From positions 5,704,001-5,768,000 of the forward strand of contig NZ_CP013480.3 in assembly GCF_001465545.3 (NCBI RefSeq): DNA of 64,000 nt. Reading direction: 5' to 3'. The notes beneath the pieces are model-generated. The model did no database searches, had not been told where the DNA came from, and saw only the letters and a list, made by a program, of their open reading frames with translations. The position numbers and the translations under genes are program-made. Of this stretch, positions 1-9,347 are shown piece by piece; position 1 is the stretch's first letter, and every line of letters begins with the position of its first letter. Source of the stretch: Pandoraea norimbergensis (GTDB lineage: Bacteria > Pseudomonadota > Gammaproteobacteria > Burkholderiales > Burkholderiaceae).

Positions 1-986
1 TGTCCGACTTCACCGACACGCTGATCGTCAACGTCGTGCGACGCGCGCAGGAGACGGCCGCCGTTGCCGTCTTCGAACTGCGCACACCTGACGACAGTGC
101 GCTGCCACCGTTCACCGCCGGGGCGCATATCGAGTTGTTCCTGCGCGACGGACTGTCGCGATGCTATTCGCTGCTCAACGATCCGGGAGAACGGCATCGC
201 TATGTCATCGGCGTGAACCGTGATGCGGCGAGCCGTGGCGGCTCCGCCTTCGTGCACGAGCATCTGCACGAAGGCGCGGCGCTCAGGATCAGTGCACCGC
301 GCAACCACTTTCCGCTCGACGAGACGGCGGCACACAGCGGGCACACCGTGCTCGTGGCGGGCGGCATCGGCGTCACGCCGTTGTTGTCGATGGCCGCCCG
401 TCTCGAAGCGATGCAGCGCCCCTGGACGCTGCATTACTGTGCACGCTCCCGGGAGACGGCAGCGTTCGCAGAGCATCTGGAAGGCAGCGCTTTCGCCCAT
501 GGGTGCGTTGAATGGCACTTCGATCGCGCACCGGGACAAGGCTCGCTTGATCTCGGCCGGCTCATCGATGAAGCGCCTGCGGGCACGCACTTGTACTGCT
601 GCGGACCGTCACCGATGTTGAAGGCGTTCGAGGCTGAAGTGGCACGCCGCGCAGATTGCCACGGACATGTGGAGTATTTCGCAGGCGCTGGTGCACCTGA
701 AGTACTTGAAGGTTCCGCTGACCAATACGACGTGGTGCTCGCGAAAAGCGGGAAGATCGTCGTGGTCAAGCCGGGACAAACGATGCTCGATGCGTTGCTC
801 GACGCCGGCGTGGACGCCCCGTATTCTTGTCGCGAAGGCGTTTGCGGGACGTGCGAAGTCGCAGTACTCGAAGGCACGCCCGAGCATCGTGACCTCGTGT
901 TGAGTCAGGACGAACGGGCCAGCGGCCGCACCGTCATGATCTGCTGCTCCGGTTGCCGAGGCGACCGGCTGGTGCTCGATCTGTAG
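1..986 (+). CDS. PDR/VanB-family oxidoreductase (FMN/NAD + 2Fe-2S reductase), start clipped by one base
   Basis: Electron-transfer reductase that would pass electrons from NAD(P)H through flavin to a plant-type [2Fe-2S] cluster and on to an oxygenase. The frame is open from the first base; base 1-2 read 'tg' followed by SDFTDTLIV, so the true ATG very probably starts one base before the window (about 328 residues). Visible motifs: flavin-binding RCYSL, nucleotide-binding GGIGVTPLL, and a C-terminal ferredoxin domain with CREGVCGTC plus a distal Cys. Size and domain order (flavin, NAD, ferredoxin) match phthalate dioxygenase reductase and VanB. It precedes an aldehyde dehydrogenase and an HD protein on the same strand; its oxygenase partner is not certain. 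Confidence 0.9.
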   Translation, partial: SDFTDTLIVNVVRRAQETAAVAVFELRTPDDSALPPFTAGAHIELFLRDGLSRCYSLLNDPGERHRYVIGVNRDAASRGGSAFVHEHLHEGAALRISAPRNHFPLDETAAHSGHTVLVAGGIGVTPLLSMAARLEAMQRPWTLHYCARSRETAAFAEHLEGSAFAHGCVEWHFDRAPGQGSLDLGRLIDEAPAGTHLYCCGPSPMLKAFEAEVARRADCHGHVEYFAGAGAPEVLEGSADQYDVVLAKSGKIVVVKPGQTMLDALLDAGVDAPYSCREGVCGTCEVAVLEGTPEHRDLVLSQDERASGRTVMICCSGCRGDRLVLDL

Positions 987-1037
987 CAACGCCTATCACT
1001 ATCAATGCGTCCGGCACAGGACGCTGGAGGAGACGAC

Positions 1038-2498
1038 ATGCAAAGCGGTTTCACTCATACCATCGACGGTCGCGGCGAATCGAGCGACGCCTCGTTCGAC
1101 GTCATCAATCCCGGGACTGGCGCGCCGTTCGCCGCGTGTCCCGACGCATCTCGCGATCAACTTGATCGCGCGGTGGCTGCTGCGCGCCGTGCGTTCAGCA
1201 GCTGGCGAGGGACGACCCCGGCCGAGCGCCGCGACATGCTGCGCGGTTTTGCCGAGGCATTGCGTGCGCGCACCAACGAAATCGCCACGCTGCTCACCCG
1301 CGAGCAAGGCAAGCCGTTCGCCCGTGCGCAGGACGAACTGGGTCGCGCATTCGCCAATCTGGAAGGCCTGCTGGCCATCGACCTGAAGCCGGAGTTGTTG
1401 CGCGACAACGAACGCGGTCACGTTGAGTTGCAGTACCACCCGCTCGGTGTGGTCGGTGCGATCACCCCGTGGAATGTGCCCGTGCTGCTTGCGCTGCCGA
1501 AGATCACGCAGTCGCTCTACACGGGCAACACGATCGTGCTCAAGCCGTCGCCGTACACGCCGCTCACGACGCTGCTCATCGGCGAGATCGCGCGCGAGCA
1601 TTTCCCGCCCGGCGTGGTGAACGTCATCGCCGGGGGCAACGATCTGGGCGCATGGATGACCGAACATCCCGGCATCGACAAAATCTCCTTCACCGGGTCG
1701 GTCGCGACCGGCAAGCGGGTCATGGCGAGTGCGGCAAACACGCTCAAGCGCGTGACGTTGGAGCTTGGCGGCAATGATGCGGCCATCGTGCTCGACGACG
1801 TCGATGTGAAGGCACTCGCACCACGCCTGTTCTGGGCATCGTTCGGCAACAGCGGCCAGATATGCATGGCCATCAAACGCCTGTATGTGCACGAGAAGGT
1901 GTACGACGCCATGTGCGACGCGCTCGCGGAGATCGCTCGCCGCGTGAAAGTCGGTGAAGGTTTCGAAGAGGGGGTGCTGATGGGCCCGGTGCAGAACCGC
2001 ATGCAGTACGAGCGCGTGCTGGCGTTGATCGAGGACACGCGTCGCCAGAATGCGCGCATCTTGTGCGGCGGCGAAGCGTTGCCGCGGCCCGGCTATTTCA
2101 TCGCACCGACCATCGTTGCCGATATTGCCGAAGGCACACGGCTGGTCGACGAGGAGCCTTTCGGGCCGGTGTTGCCGGTGATTCGGTTCAGCGACGTGGA
2201 TGACGTCGTGCGCCGTGCCAACAACACGCGGTTCGGTTTGTCGGGCTCGGTCTGGAGTGCGGATCCCGAGCGGGCGCGAGCGATTGCGCAACGGCTCGAA
2301 GTGGGCACGGCGTGGATCAATCACCATGTAGGGGTGGAATACGACGTGCCGTTTGGCGGCACCAAGGAGTCGGGCATCGGTCGCGAGTACGGTGCGCAGG
2401 GCCTGAAAAACTACACCGAAACGCGGGCGGTGAGCGTTCCTGTTCTGCCGCCCATGCCGCCCATGCCGCCCGTTGCGTCGAAAGCGCCGCAGCGCTGA
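1038..2498 (+). CDS. NAD(P)-dependent aldehyde dehydrogenase
   Basis: Oxidises an aldehyde to the acid; substrate unknown. The 486-residue protein has the family's features: substrate/cofactor segment ITPWNVP, FTGSVATGK for the dinucleotide, general base Glu in ELGGND, and catalytic Cys in NSGQICMA. I chose the ATG at 1038 because GGAGG lies a few bases upstream; an in-frame ATG at 1005 has no such site. The C-terminal end carries a proline/methionine-rich PPMPPMPP tail. It sits 51 bp after the reductase gene and 31 bp before the HD gene, so the three are probably co-transcribed. Confidence 0.92.
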   Translation: MQSGFTHTIDGRGESSDASFDVINPGTGAPFAACPDASRDQLDRAVAAARRAFSSWRGTTPAERRDMLRGFAEALRARTNEIATLLTREQGKPFARAQDELGRAFANLEGLLAIDLKPELLRDNERGHVELQYHPLGVVGAITPWNVPVLLALPKITQSLYTGNTIVLKPSPYTPLTTLLIGEIAREHFPPGVVNVIAGGNDLGAWMTEHPGIDKISFTGSVATGKRVMASAANTLKRVTLELGGNDAAIVLDDVDVKALAPRLFWASFGNSGQICMAIKRLYVHEKVYDAMCDALAEIARRVKVGEGFEEGVLMGPVQNRMQYERVLALIEDTRRQNARILCGGEALPRPGYFIAPTIVADIAEGTRLVDEEPFGPVLPVIRFSDVDDVVRRANNTRFGLSGSVWSADPERARAIAQRLEVGTAWINHHVGVEYDVPFGGTKESGIGREYGAQGLKNYTETRAVSVPVLPPMPPMPPVASKAPQR

Positions 2499-2529
2499 GC
2501 CCGTCAACGAATCGTTCAGGAGAGACGAC

Positions 2530-3309
2530 ATGTCCACCACGAATGCGCCGGGACACACCGGTATGAATCTGTCAGCGCGCGCCGATGCGCTGGAACATCG
2601 GATGATCGAGGAGCTCGACTGCAAGATCGTCCGCTCGGTATTGTTCACCTCGGGCGATCGCGATCCGACAGCACCGATCATGCCGCCCCCCGGCGGAAAG
2701 CCCGATCCCCGGCATTTCCTGATGGGCGACGATCCGCGCCTTCAGCCAATGCCGGAGCGGCCCACATTGCTCGACTTCTTCCGTCACCGCTTTGCACCTG
2801 CAAACCACTTGCTGCAAAGCGCAACGCACGCGCTCAAGGCCGGACACGACGAGAAGACGATTCTCGCGTGTCTGCTGCACGACATCAGCGTGTCGGGTTT
2901 CATTCGCGCCGATCACGGGTACTGGGGTGCGCAGTTGCTTGCGCCTTACGTCGATGAGGAAGTGAGTTGGGCCATCCGCTACCACCAGGCGCTTCGCTTC
3001 TTCCCGGATGCGTCGGTGGGTTACGACTACCCTGAGGCGTACATCCGGTACTTTGGCGGGGATTATGCGCCGGAGGACTACGTCAAAGCCGACTGGGAGT
3101 ACGCCCGCAATCACAAGTGGTACATGACGAGCCGGCTGATCACGTTGAACGACATCTATTCGTTCGACCCGAACGCGCAGGTGAGCTGGGATCCGTTCAT
3201 CGACATCATCGGCCGGCATTTCAAGCAGCCGAAGGAAGGACTGGGCTTCGATGGATCGGCGTCCGCTCATATGTGGCGGACTATTATCTGGCCGACGAAG
3301 TTTTTGTGA
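2530..3309 (+). CDS. HD-domain protein, possible diiron oxygenase
   Basis: A 259-residue protein with an HD-type metal site. Candidate ligands in order are H93, H117-D118 (LLHDIS), H129, H152 (RYHQA) and D208 (LNDIY). This H-HD-H-H-D order fits six-ligand dinuclear HD proteins, which include phosphohydrolases and the mixed-valent diiron oxygenases (PhnZ, myo-inositol oxygenase). Start at 2530 follows GGAGAGACGAC. The neighbouring ferredoxin-type reductase and aldehyde dehydrogenase make an oxidative role attractive, but a hydrolase is equally possible from sequence alone. Function not established. Confidence 0.75.
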   Translation: MSTTNAPGHTGMNLSARADALEHRMIEELDCKIVRSVLFTSGDRDPTAPIMPPPGGKPDPRHFLMGDDPRLQPMPERPTLLDFFRHRFAPANHLLQSATHALKAGHDEKTILACLLHDISVSGFIRADHGYWGAQLLAPYVDEEVSWAIRYHQALRFFPDASVGYDYPEAYIRYFGGDYAPEDYVKADWEYARNHKWYMTSRLITLNDIYSFDPNAQVSWDPFIDIIGRHFKQPKEGLGFDGSASAHMWRTIIWPTKFL

Positions 3310-3368
3310 TGACTCGCGGGGGCGGTGCGTTCGTAAATACGTTGCCGCCCGCCACCGGTTCAGAAAGC

Positions 3369-3403
3369 AAAAAGGGGATGCGTGAACATCGCATCCCCTT
3401 TTT
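3369..3403. terminator. Bidirectional Rho-independent terminator
   Basis: A 13-bp perfect stem (3369-3381 with 3391-3403) with a 9-base loop, A-rich on one side and T-rich on the other. It lies between the convergent HD gene and autotransporter gene and can serve both. Confidence 0.9.
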
Positions 3404-3449
3404 TTCATCATGCGTCGGATGGTTGATCAACCGGCATGACCCGCCTGCA

Positions 3450-6400
3450 TTACCAGCTCAGACGCACCCCGGCATTGCCTTCCGCCGTGCTCCGGTGCGA
3501 GCCGCCCAGATTGAACCAGTAGCCGCCCGTCAGATAGAGACTGACGCGTTGATTCAGCTTCGCGTAGACGCCAGCGCCCACGTGCCCTTGCGTCGACCCG
3601 ACCGACGAATCGATCTTGGTGGAGTCGGAGAAGTTCACGGTGTCGGTGCCGCCGAAGTAGCGCAACACGTCCAGACGCAGATATGGTTTCCAGTTGATGC
3701 CGTTCGCCTGAAACTGCGTCTGAAGTCGCAAACCGAGTCGCCCGATCAGTTCGTTCGCGCTCTTGAACGACACGGTCGCCGCCGGATCGGTCAGATCGTT
3801 GATGTGCGTGTACTGATAGATCAACTGGGCTTGCGGTTCAAGTGATAAACCGTACGGCAGCGGCAACGGCACCCCGCCTTCCAGCGATGCCGTGAACGCA
3901 TTGGCCCGCGTCGTCGCGGTATTGCCTTGCAGCGACGACGGATTCACCGACATGGTCGAGCCCATCAACACGGTATCGACATACCAGCCGCTCGGTGCGA
4001 TGCGCGTCCAATAGGCGCCAAGGCTGTACGAGTTGATGGCGAGGCTGCCGGCGGCCAGATCCTGCGTGGCCAATGCGAACCCCTTCACGTCGCCACTGCC
4101 TCGGGCGAAGCCGAAGAATAGACCGGCGTGATCGCGGTAGCCGCTATCGGTCGTGTTCGAATAGACGTCCTGCCCGACTTGCAACCCGAAGATCGTGCCG
4201 CTGAACGACTGATTTACCGTACCCGTGTGATCCTGCGACATGTGATCGCCCCACACGCGGCCCCAGCCACCGCCCCACTTGCCGTTTTCATCGAGCAGGT
4301 CTTGCCCGCCCATGCGATCGTGGAACGTGCCGATCTGCTGCACGGCGATCTCGCGCGCCAATGCCGAAATCTGCGAGTAGACCGGGACTTCGGTTCGATA
4401 CAGCGGCGTTTCGGGATCGACGGGCGGGACGGGCACGATCGGGTCGATCGGCGGACGGGTCGGGTCGAGCGTGGTCGAGCGCAGGTACCAGTTGTCTTGC
4501 GTGCCGGGGGTAATGCCACCGCGGTATAGGTAGTAGGTATAAGCCCCTGCATTCGCCGTGCCGCCGGTAAATGCCGAGCCCGCCGTTGACGCCCCGTTCA
4601 CCGTCTGCACGACCTGAATACCGTCACCGGTCGTTTGCCCGCCCTTGCCACCCGCGTTGGCGATCTTCAGCGTGGTGCTGCCGGTCGCCGTTCCGCCATT
4701 GATGATGATCTTGTCGGTCGGCGAATTGTCGGTGCCAAGTTGCGTGCGAAGCGATGCCGTCGCTTGCTGGCCGACGTAGTTACCTGCGACGGTCAGCGTG
4801 TTGCCGACGCCCGGGCCTGCCAACTGAAGCAGCGCGGCGTTGGTGAACGTGCCGTTGACCGTCAGGTTGCCCGTGGCACCGGAGGCAAAACCCGGCGTGG
4901 CGTTGGCGACCGCGACGGTGCCGTTGTTCTGCACGGAACCGGTAACGCTGCCGTAGCCACCCAGCGTTGCACCACTGGCCACCGTGACCGCGCCGCCACC
5001 GGACAGCGCCGCCCCTGAGGACGTGGGATCGCCCACGGCCAGTACCCCGGCATTAATGCTCGTCCCCCCGGTGTAGGTGCTGTTGCCGTTGAGCACGAGC
5101 GACCCGGCGCCGATCTTGGTCAGTGCCCCGGTACCGGTGATGCCCTGCGTGATCGTCGAGTTGAACCCGTTGGTATCGATCGTGCCGCCCGCGGTATCGA
5201 GTGCGACCGCACGACCCGCAGCGAGATTGAAACTGGCGCCGAGTTGCAACGTGCCGCCGTTGAACGTCAGCGCGCCACCGGGGGCACCAAGGCTGCTGTC
5301 TTGGCTGACGACCAGCGTCCCGGCGTAGAGCGTCCACGGCGTGAGTGCGGTGGTACTGCCGGTGAGTGTCCAGACACTGGTGCCCGTCTTATGGAAGGCA
5401 GAGAAACCTTGATATTGGGCTGTCGGACCAATCAGCGACGTGTTGAAACTGCTGTTGGCATTCCCGCCAAGGATGAACGTGTTGGTGCCGACATTCGCGT
5501 CGACGGTGCCGGTGATGGCAGATCCGGCGCGCAGTTCGAGCGAGTTAGTGCCGGCACTGAATTGAATGGCGTCGGCGACGGTGCCATTCGCACCGGTGCC
5601 ACCGGTGATGGTGCCGCTATTGATCACCGCGACGTTCTGGCCCTGTACACCGACCCCACCCGCGCCTGATGCACCTGCGGTACCGCCAGTCCCGCCCGCA
5701 CCGCCTGCGCCGCCGCTGATCGAGCCCGTGTTCGTGATGGTGCCGCCGTTGTTGGTCACCAATACCCCGGCGCCACCGGCACCGCCCGCACCGCCGACAC
5801 TACTGGTGCCGCCGCCACCGCCCCGGTTGCCGACACCGCCGGTAATCGTGCCGGCGTTGTTCATGGAGCCGCCTGCGGTGACTACCACCCCGGCACCGCC
5901 GCCACCGCCCGCGCCGCCCGCCGACGTGGCGTTTCCGCCGCCGCCGCCGGTACCGCCATCGCCACCGGTAATCTTGCCGGTGCTGGCGTTGGTCACCGTC
6001 CCGGTCCCGGCGACGCGCACCCCCGCACCGCCCACGTCGCCATGGCCGCCGGTCGTGTTGGCGCCGTTACCGCCGTTGCCGCCGTCGCCACCGGTGACGA
6101 CACCGGAATTGCTGACAGTTCCATTGCCGCTGAGGGAAATGCCGTCGCCGCCCACGCCCCCGCCACCGCCGCCGCCTGCGCTGTCGTCGCCGCCTTGACC
6201 GCCCTTGATGACACCGGTCGACGCGTTGGTGACCGTTCCGGCGCCCACGAGGCTGACCCCGTTACCGCCAGCCGCCGCTTCACCACCCACACCGGTCCCG
6301 GTACTGTTGCCAGCGCCGCCGCCGCGGTTGCCCACGCCACCGAGGATGGTGCCGGCGTTCGTCACGACGCCACCGCCGTTGAGCCGGACACCGTCGCCGC

Positions 6401-7742
6401 CCTGCCCGCCGTCGGCGCCGACACCACCGGTAACGGTGCCGGTGCCAGTGCCGCCGACGAAGGTCTGGCTTTGTGCGCTGCCGCCGCCGCCCGTACCGCC
6501 GTTACCGCCGACAATCGTGCCGGTCGTCTGGTTGTTGAGTCTGCCGCTGCCGTCGATGAGCACGCCGACACCGCCCGCGCCACCGAGCCCGCCGTTGCCG
6601 GAAACCGCAAGGGCGCCTGCGGCGAGTGCAGAGCCGCCGTTTTCGCCGTTGCCACCGTTACCGCCGGTGATCATGCCGCTATTCGTTACGGTACTGCCGC
6701 CGGAAAGGGTTGCCCCATTGCCGCCCACGCCCGCGTCGCCACCACGTCCGCCATAGGGGACGACTGCGCCGCTGGCACTGACTGAACCGCTGCCGCCACC
6801 GTTGCCGCCAGCACCGCCAGTGACAACGCCTGAGGTGCCGTTCACGAAGGTACCGCCTTGTGCCGAGACGACGGCGTCGCCGCCTGAGCCGCCTGCGCCG
6901 CCGTTCCCTGCGATGAAGTTGGTGCCGTTGCCGGTGCCCGCAGAGGTCGTGTTGCCAAAGCTGCCGCCACCGCCGCCGTTACCGCCCTGGCCACCGACGA
7001 CGGTACCGGTGTTGGTGGACTGTTGGCTGGTAGTGAGTTGCACCCCGACGCCGCCTGCACCGCCGCCGCCGCCATTGCCGCCGCCACCGGTACCCGTGCT
7101 GTCGGTGCCACCGCCGCCGCCACCGTTACCGCCTTTTCCGCCCGCGATCGCGCCGCTATTGGTTTGTCCGCCGGGGAGTTCGATACCGACCCCACCCGCG
7201 CCGCCACCGCCGCCGCCTGCACCATTGCCGAGTGCGCCGGTGACGTTTGTCGCGCCGCCGGTGCCACCGGTACCGCCGGTACCACCCGAAAGCCCCGGGA
7301 CACCCGAGCCTGCGAGGCCTGCATCACCATTGCCACCACCGCCACCGCCGGTGCCACCTGCGCCGCCATTGCCGCCACTGCCTGCGGCGCCCGTGCCATC
7401 CACGCTGCCGCCGCCGCCGCCGTTGCCGCCGGTGCCATTGGTATTGCTCGCATCCGTCCCGGCGCCACCGTTCGGTGCGCCGGCGGTACCGCCTGCACAG
7501 GTAACACCTGGCGCAGCGGTGCAACCACCGGTGCCGCCGGCGGCGAACGCTTGTGACATCGGGAATGTGACTAGCGCAGCGGCGCTAAGCGCGGCCGCCA
7601 TTGCGGTGCGTACGGGAGATGCTGAAGAGGGGGATTGATGCGAGAGGTTCTGACTGGGTGCCACACTCATCCGCATTCGGACCGCGCGAGCGATAGCGGT
7701 GGGGGAATCTTTACGTTCGTTGCGGTCAATGCGATACGACAT
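3450..7742 (-). CDS. Glycine-rich autotransporter (type V secretion) with PGRS-like passenger
   Basis: A 1430-residue secreted/outer-membrane protein. The N-terminus is a long leader ending in a hydrophobic segment (AALSAAALVTF...SQAFA, cleavage likely before AGGTGG). About 700 residues follow of GG-x-GG-rich sequence arranged as irregular repeats each containing the motif NSG/NAG-x-I/V-x-GG. Then come beta-helix-like autotransporter repeats (LTKIGAGSLVLNG, STYTGGTSIN) and a C-terminal beta-barrel of about 280 residues ending in VRLSW. The start at 7742 (MSYRIDRN) has GGAGG ten bases upstream; a start at 7793 is also open. Glycine and alanine content is extreme, which leaves long proline-rich false frames on the other strand. 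Probably a surface adhesin; substrate unknown. Confidence 0.9.
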   Translation of the reverse strand: MSYRIDRNERKDSPTAIARAVRMRMSVAPSQNLSHQSPSSASPVRTAMAAALSAAALVTFPMSQAFAAGGTGGCTAAPGVTCAGGTAGAPNGGAGTDASNTNGTGGNGGGGGSVDGTGAAGSGGNGGAGGTGGGGGGNGDAGLAGSGVPGLSGGTGGTGGTGGATNVTGALGNGAGGGGGGAGGVGIELPGGQTNSGAIAGGKGGNGGGGGGTDSTGTGGGGNGGGGGAGGVGVQLTTSQQSTNTGTVVGGQGGNGGGGGSFGNTTSAGTGNGTNFIAGNGGAGGSGGDAVVSAQGGTFVNGTSGVVTGGAGGNGGGSGSVSASGAVVPYGGRGGDAGVGGNGATLSGGSTVTNSGMITGGNGGNGENGGSALAAGALAVSGNGGLGGAGGVGVLIDGSGRLNNQTTGTIVGGNGGTGGGGSAQSQTFVGGTGTGTVTGGVGADGGQGGDGVRLNGGGVVTNAGTILGGVGNRGGGAGNSTGTGVGGEAAAGGNGVSLVGAGTVTNASTGVIKGGQGGDDSAGGGGGGGVGGDGISLSGNGTVSNSGVVTGGDGGNGGNGANTTGGHGDVGGAGVRVAGTGTVTNASTGKITGGDGGTGGGGGNATSAGGAGGGGGAGVVVTAGGSMNNAGTITGGVGNRGGGGGTSSVGGAGGAGGAGVLVTNNGGTITNTGSISGGAGGAGGTGGTAGASGAGGVGVQGQNVAVINSGTITGGTGANGTVADAIQFSAGTNSLELRAGSAITGTVDANVGTNTFILGGNANSSFNTSLIGPTAQYQGFSAFHKTGTSVWTLTGSTTALTPWTLYAGTLVVSQDSSLGAPGGALTFNGGTLQLGASFNLAAGRAVALDTAGGTIDTNGFNSTITQGITGTGALTKIGAGSLVLNGNSTYTGGTSINAGVLAVGDPTSSGAALSGGGAVTVASGATLGGYGSVTGSVQNNGTVAVANATPGFASGATGNLTVNGTFTNAALLQLAGPGVGNTLTVAGNYVGQQATASLRTQLGTDNSPTDKIIINGGTATGSTTLKIANAGGKGGQTTGDGIQVVQTVNGASTAGSAFTGGTANAGAYTYYLYRGGITPGTQDNWYLRSTTLDPTRPPIDPIVPVPPVDPETPLYRTEVPVYSQISALAREIAVQQIGTFHDRMGGQDLLDENGKWGGGWGRVWGDHMSQDHTGTVNQSFSGTIFGLQVGQDVYSNTTDSGYRDHAGLFFGFARGSGDVKGFALATQDLAAGSLAINSYSLGAYWTRIAPSGWYVDTVLMGSTMSVNPSSLQGNTATTRANAFTASLEGGVPLPLPYGLSLEPQAQLIYQYTHINDLTDPAATVSFKSANELIGRLGLRLQTQFQANGINWKPYLRLDVLRYFGGTDTVNFSDSTKIDSSVGSTQGHVGAGVYAKLNQRVSLYLTGGYWFNLGGSHRSTAEGNAGVRLSW

Positions 7743-7994
7743 ATCGGTTCGGCCTCCAACGTAGTTTGGATGAAAAAGTCTACCAAATTTCATTCCATTA
7801 CCGATACGTCATTTCATTCATATACAAACACTCTGGTGTAGTCCGAATTTGTTTTTTCCTTTGCGTGATTTTCTTAAGATTCCATTGATGGAAAGGCATT
7901 AATTCCGCTAAATAGAGGCAAAAGCGAGCGCCGAGATTCGTTGCAAATCATCAGGGCATTGAGGCAACAACGGGCCTTGTAGGAGGATACCTAC

Positions 7995-8099
7995 ATGGAA
8001 CCCCCTCTCAGAATTGGCGGGTTGTCAGGCGTCATGCTCTGTAGTCCGAACGTTTATTCACATCAACAATATCGAATGATGTTCGGATTTAATTTTTGA
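7995..8099 (+). CDS. Possible small protein (34 aa), unrecognised
   Basis: AGGAGG at 7981-7986 precedes an ATG at 7995 by eight bases, and the frame runs 34 codons to TGA. The product is not hydrophobic overall and resembles nothing I know. The only support is the strong ribosome-binding site; it may be chance. Confidence 0.25.
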   Translation: MEPPLRIGGLSGVMLCSPNVYSHQQYRMMFGFNF

Positions 8100-8260
8100 A
8101 GGGAGTAATGCGGATGAGACTCCTACATCATTCGATGAAGGCGGAATATGTAGGTTAGATGTAGGGAGTGACGACCATTGCGGCACACCTGATATTTGAT
8201 TTAATCGAGGCTTAATTAGTGTGAGAACCGACGTTCTATTTTTGAGGGCCACAAAAGCAA

Positions 8261-8288
8261 AAGGCCCACATGCGAACATGTGGGCCTT
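8261..8288 (-). terminator. Terminator, probably the original tRNA-Thr terminator
   Basis: A perfect 12-bp stem (8261-8272 with 8277-8288) with a CGAA loop; on the minus strand it is followed by a T-rich stretch (TTGCTTTTG). It lies just outside the left att copy, which is where the terminator of the tRNA-Thr gene would have been before the island inserted. Confidence 0.75.
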
Positions 8289-8294
8289 GCTTGT

Positions 8295-8312
8295 TTGGTG
8301 CCGGCTGCAGGA
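8295..8312. repeat. attL: direct repeat of the tRNA-Thr 3' end
   Basis: The 18 bases TTGGTGCCGGCTGCAGGA are identical to 15127-15144, the 3' end of tRNA-Thr on the minus strand (T-stem half, acceptor strand and CCA). The sequence inward of this copy no longer matches a tRNA. This marks the left boundary of the integrated island. Confidence 0.88.
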
Positions 8313-8573
8313 ATTGAGCAAATCCGCAAAAGTCTTGTCTCGCGGGGCCCAGCGAAAACATTCGCTCTTTACGTGCCCCCAAAAGTGCCCCCCCCCGCAG
8401 AGAGGGCACAGCCCGACGTGGGCGCCGAACCGCAACTCCGGCCGAACGGCCTGCGTTGCCCTTCGGGTGTGGACCGTCTTTACAGCCGGTCGGCTAGGCC
8501 TCGCCGGCCCCTTCATTCTCACGCCCGGTAACTTCTTGCGACGAGTCCACCTCCAAACTAAGCGGCCAAGCAA

Positions 8574-9347
8574 CTAAAAGCGGTGATGCAATGCTGTTTG
8601 GGCAAGCGGCTTAAGCAATTCGTCGGAGAGTGACGTGTCGTCGAGATTGACACGAAAACGAACCGCGGAAATAGGGCTCCCCTCTGGAATCAAAACCACC
8701 GGCACCTTGGAAGCCGCAATGACTCTGAGATTTGCCTCCGCGAACGTCTCATCAAACCGCATTTCCGACGCCTCAGATACCGCACTTCCCAGAGCGCTGA
8801 ACACATTCCGGACAACCTTCGTTCGCATTTCGGGACTCAGGAAACCTTGAAGGATTTCCACCAAATCGGAAATCGACTGACCGCTCTGTACGCGCCGCAG
8901 ACGTAGCGAAGCAATCGTTATTTGACGCTCGCTTCGGCGTAGTTGTTCGTACGAGAATTCATGGTTCCGCCCCTCCTTCTCAGTCGCCTTGACTTCGACT
9001 AAATGATCTCGGTACGCGAAATCGAAACGGTCTGTTGCATCTTCGTGCCAGGCGGCCACCGCAGCCCGAGGGTCGTCCGCGACGGTCATCAACCATAGCT
9101 CGGCCCACAGACCGGCAACGGCTCGCGAAGATGGGAGCGAGAGGGAGCTCATCAACTCCACGAACTGGCGAACAACACGCTCGATATCAGATGCCGACGG
9201 CGTTCTTGGCAACGCAGCAATCAATGATTCAATCGCCGTACAAAACGGCTCTACGAGCATCTGGTCACCACCGCGTAGCGACACAACAACGAAGTGGCCG
9301 TCCTCCTCGTTCGATGAAGTGCGCACACGAAAGCGGATATGGAGCCG
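8574..9347 (-). pseudogene. PD-(D/E)XK motif protein (DUF4420), N-terminus missing
   Basis: The reading frame (recognisable from about RLHIRFRVR to HHRF) matches the middle and C-terminal part of DUF4420 nucleases, which are restriction-type components of MORC/Z1 operons. The active-site signature is visible as FDF...HLVEVKAT, followed by a conserved Gln-rich helix (YEQLRRSERQ). Family members normally carry about 60-70 further N-terminal residues; here the sequence upstream of about 9347 instead belongs to the ATPase gene in another frame. I infer that a deletion fused the two genes. The frame stays open to 9404 but those extra residues are not native. Confidence 0.7.

Larger units (their letters stand above)
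7743..8294. other. Intergenic region upstream of the autotransporter
   Basis: About 550 bp, clearly more AT-rich than its surroundings and with no convincing large gene. It should contain the autotransporter promoter. It includes a possible 34-codon frame with a perfect Shine-Dalgarno (7995-8099), an inverted repeat TCCGAAC/GTTCGGA (8045-8051 and 8081-8087), and a terminator hairpin at 8261-8288. Confidence 0.6.

Noticed and set aside
5566..7638. Long proline-rich plus-strand reading frames
   Set aside because: They are the exact antisense of the glycine-rich passenger (GGC/GCC complement), with no start signals of their own.
3450..7742. Calling the glycine-rich protein a PE_PGRS protein
   Set aside because: There is no PE domain, and the C-terminus is a clear autotransporter barrel; the likeness is only in composition.
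8221..8577. 118-codon plus-strand frame at the left end of the island
   Set aside because: It runs through the terminator and att repeat, has no ribosome-binding site and no similarity I can see.
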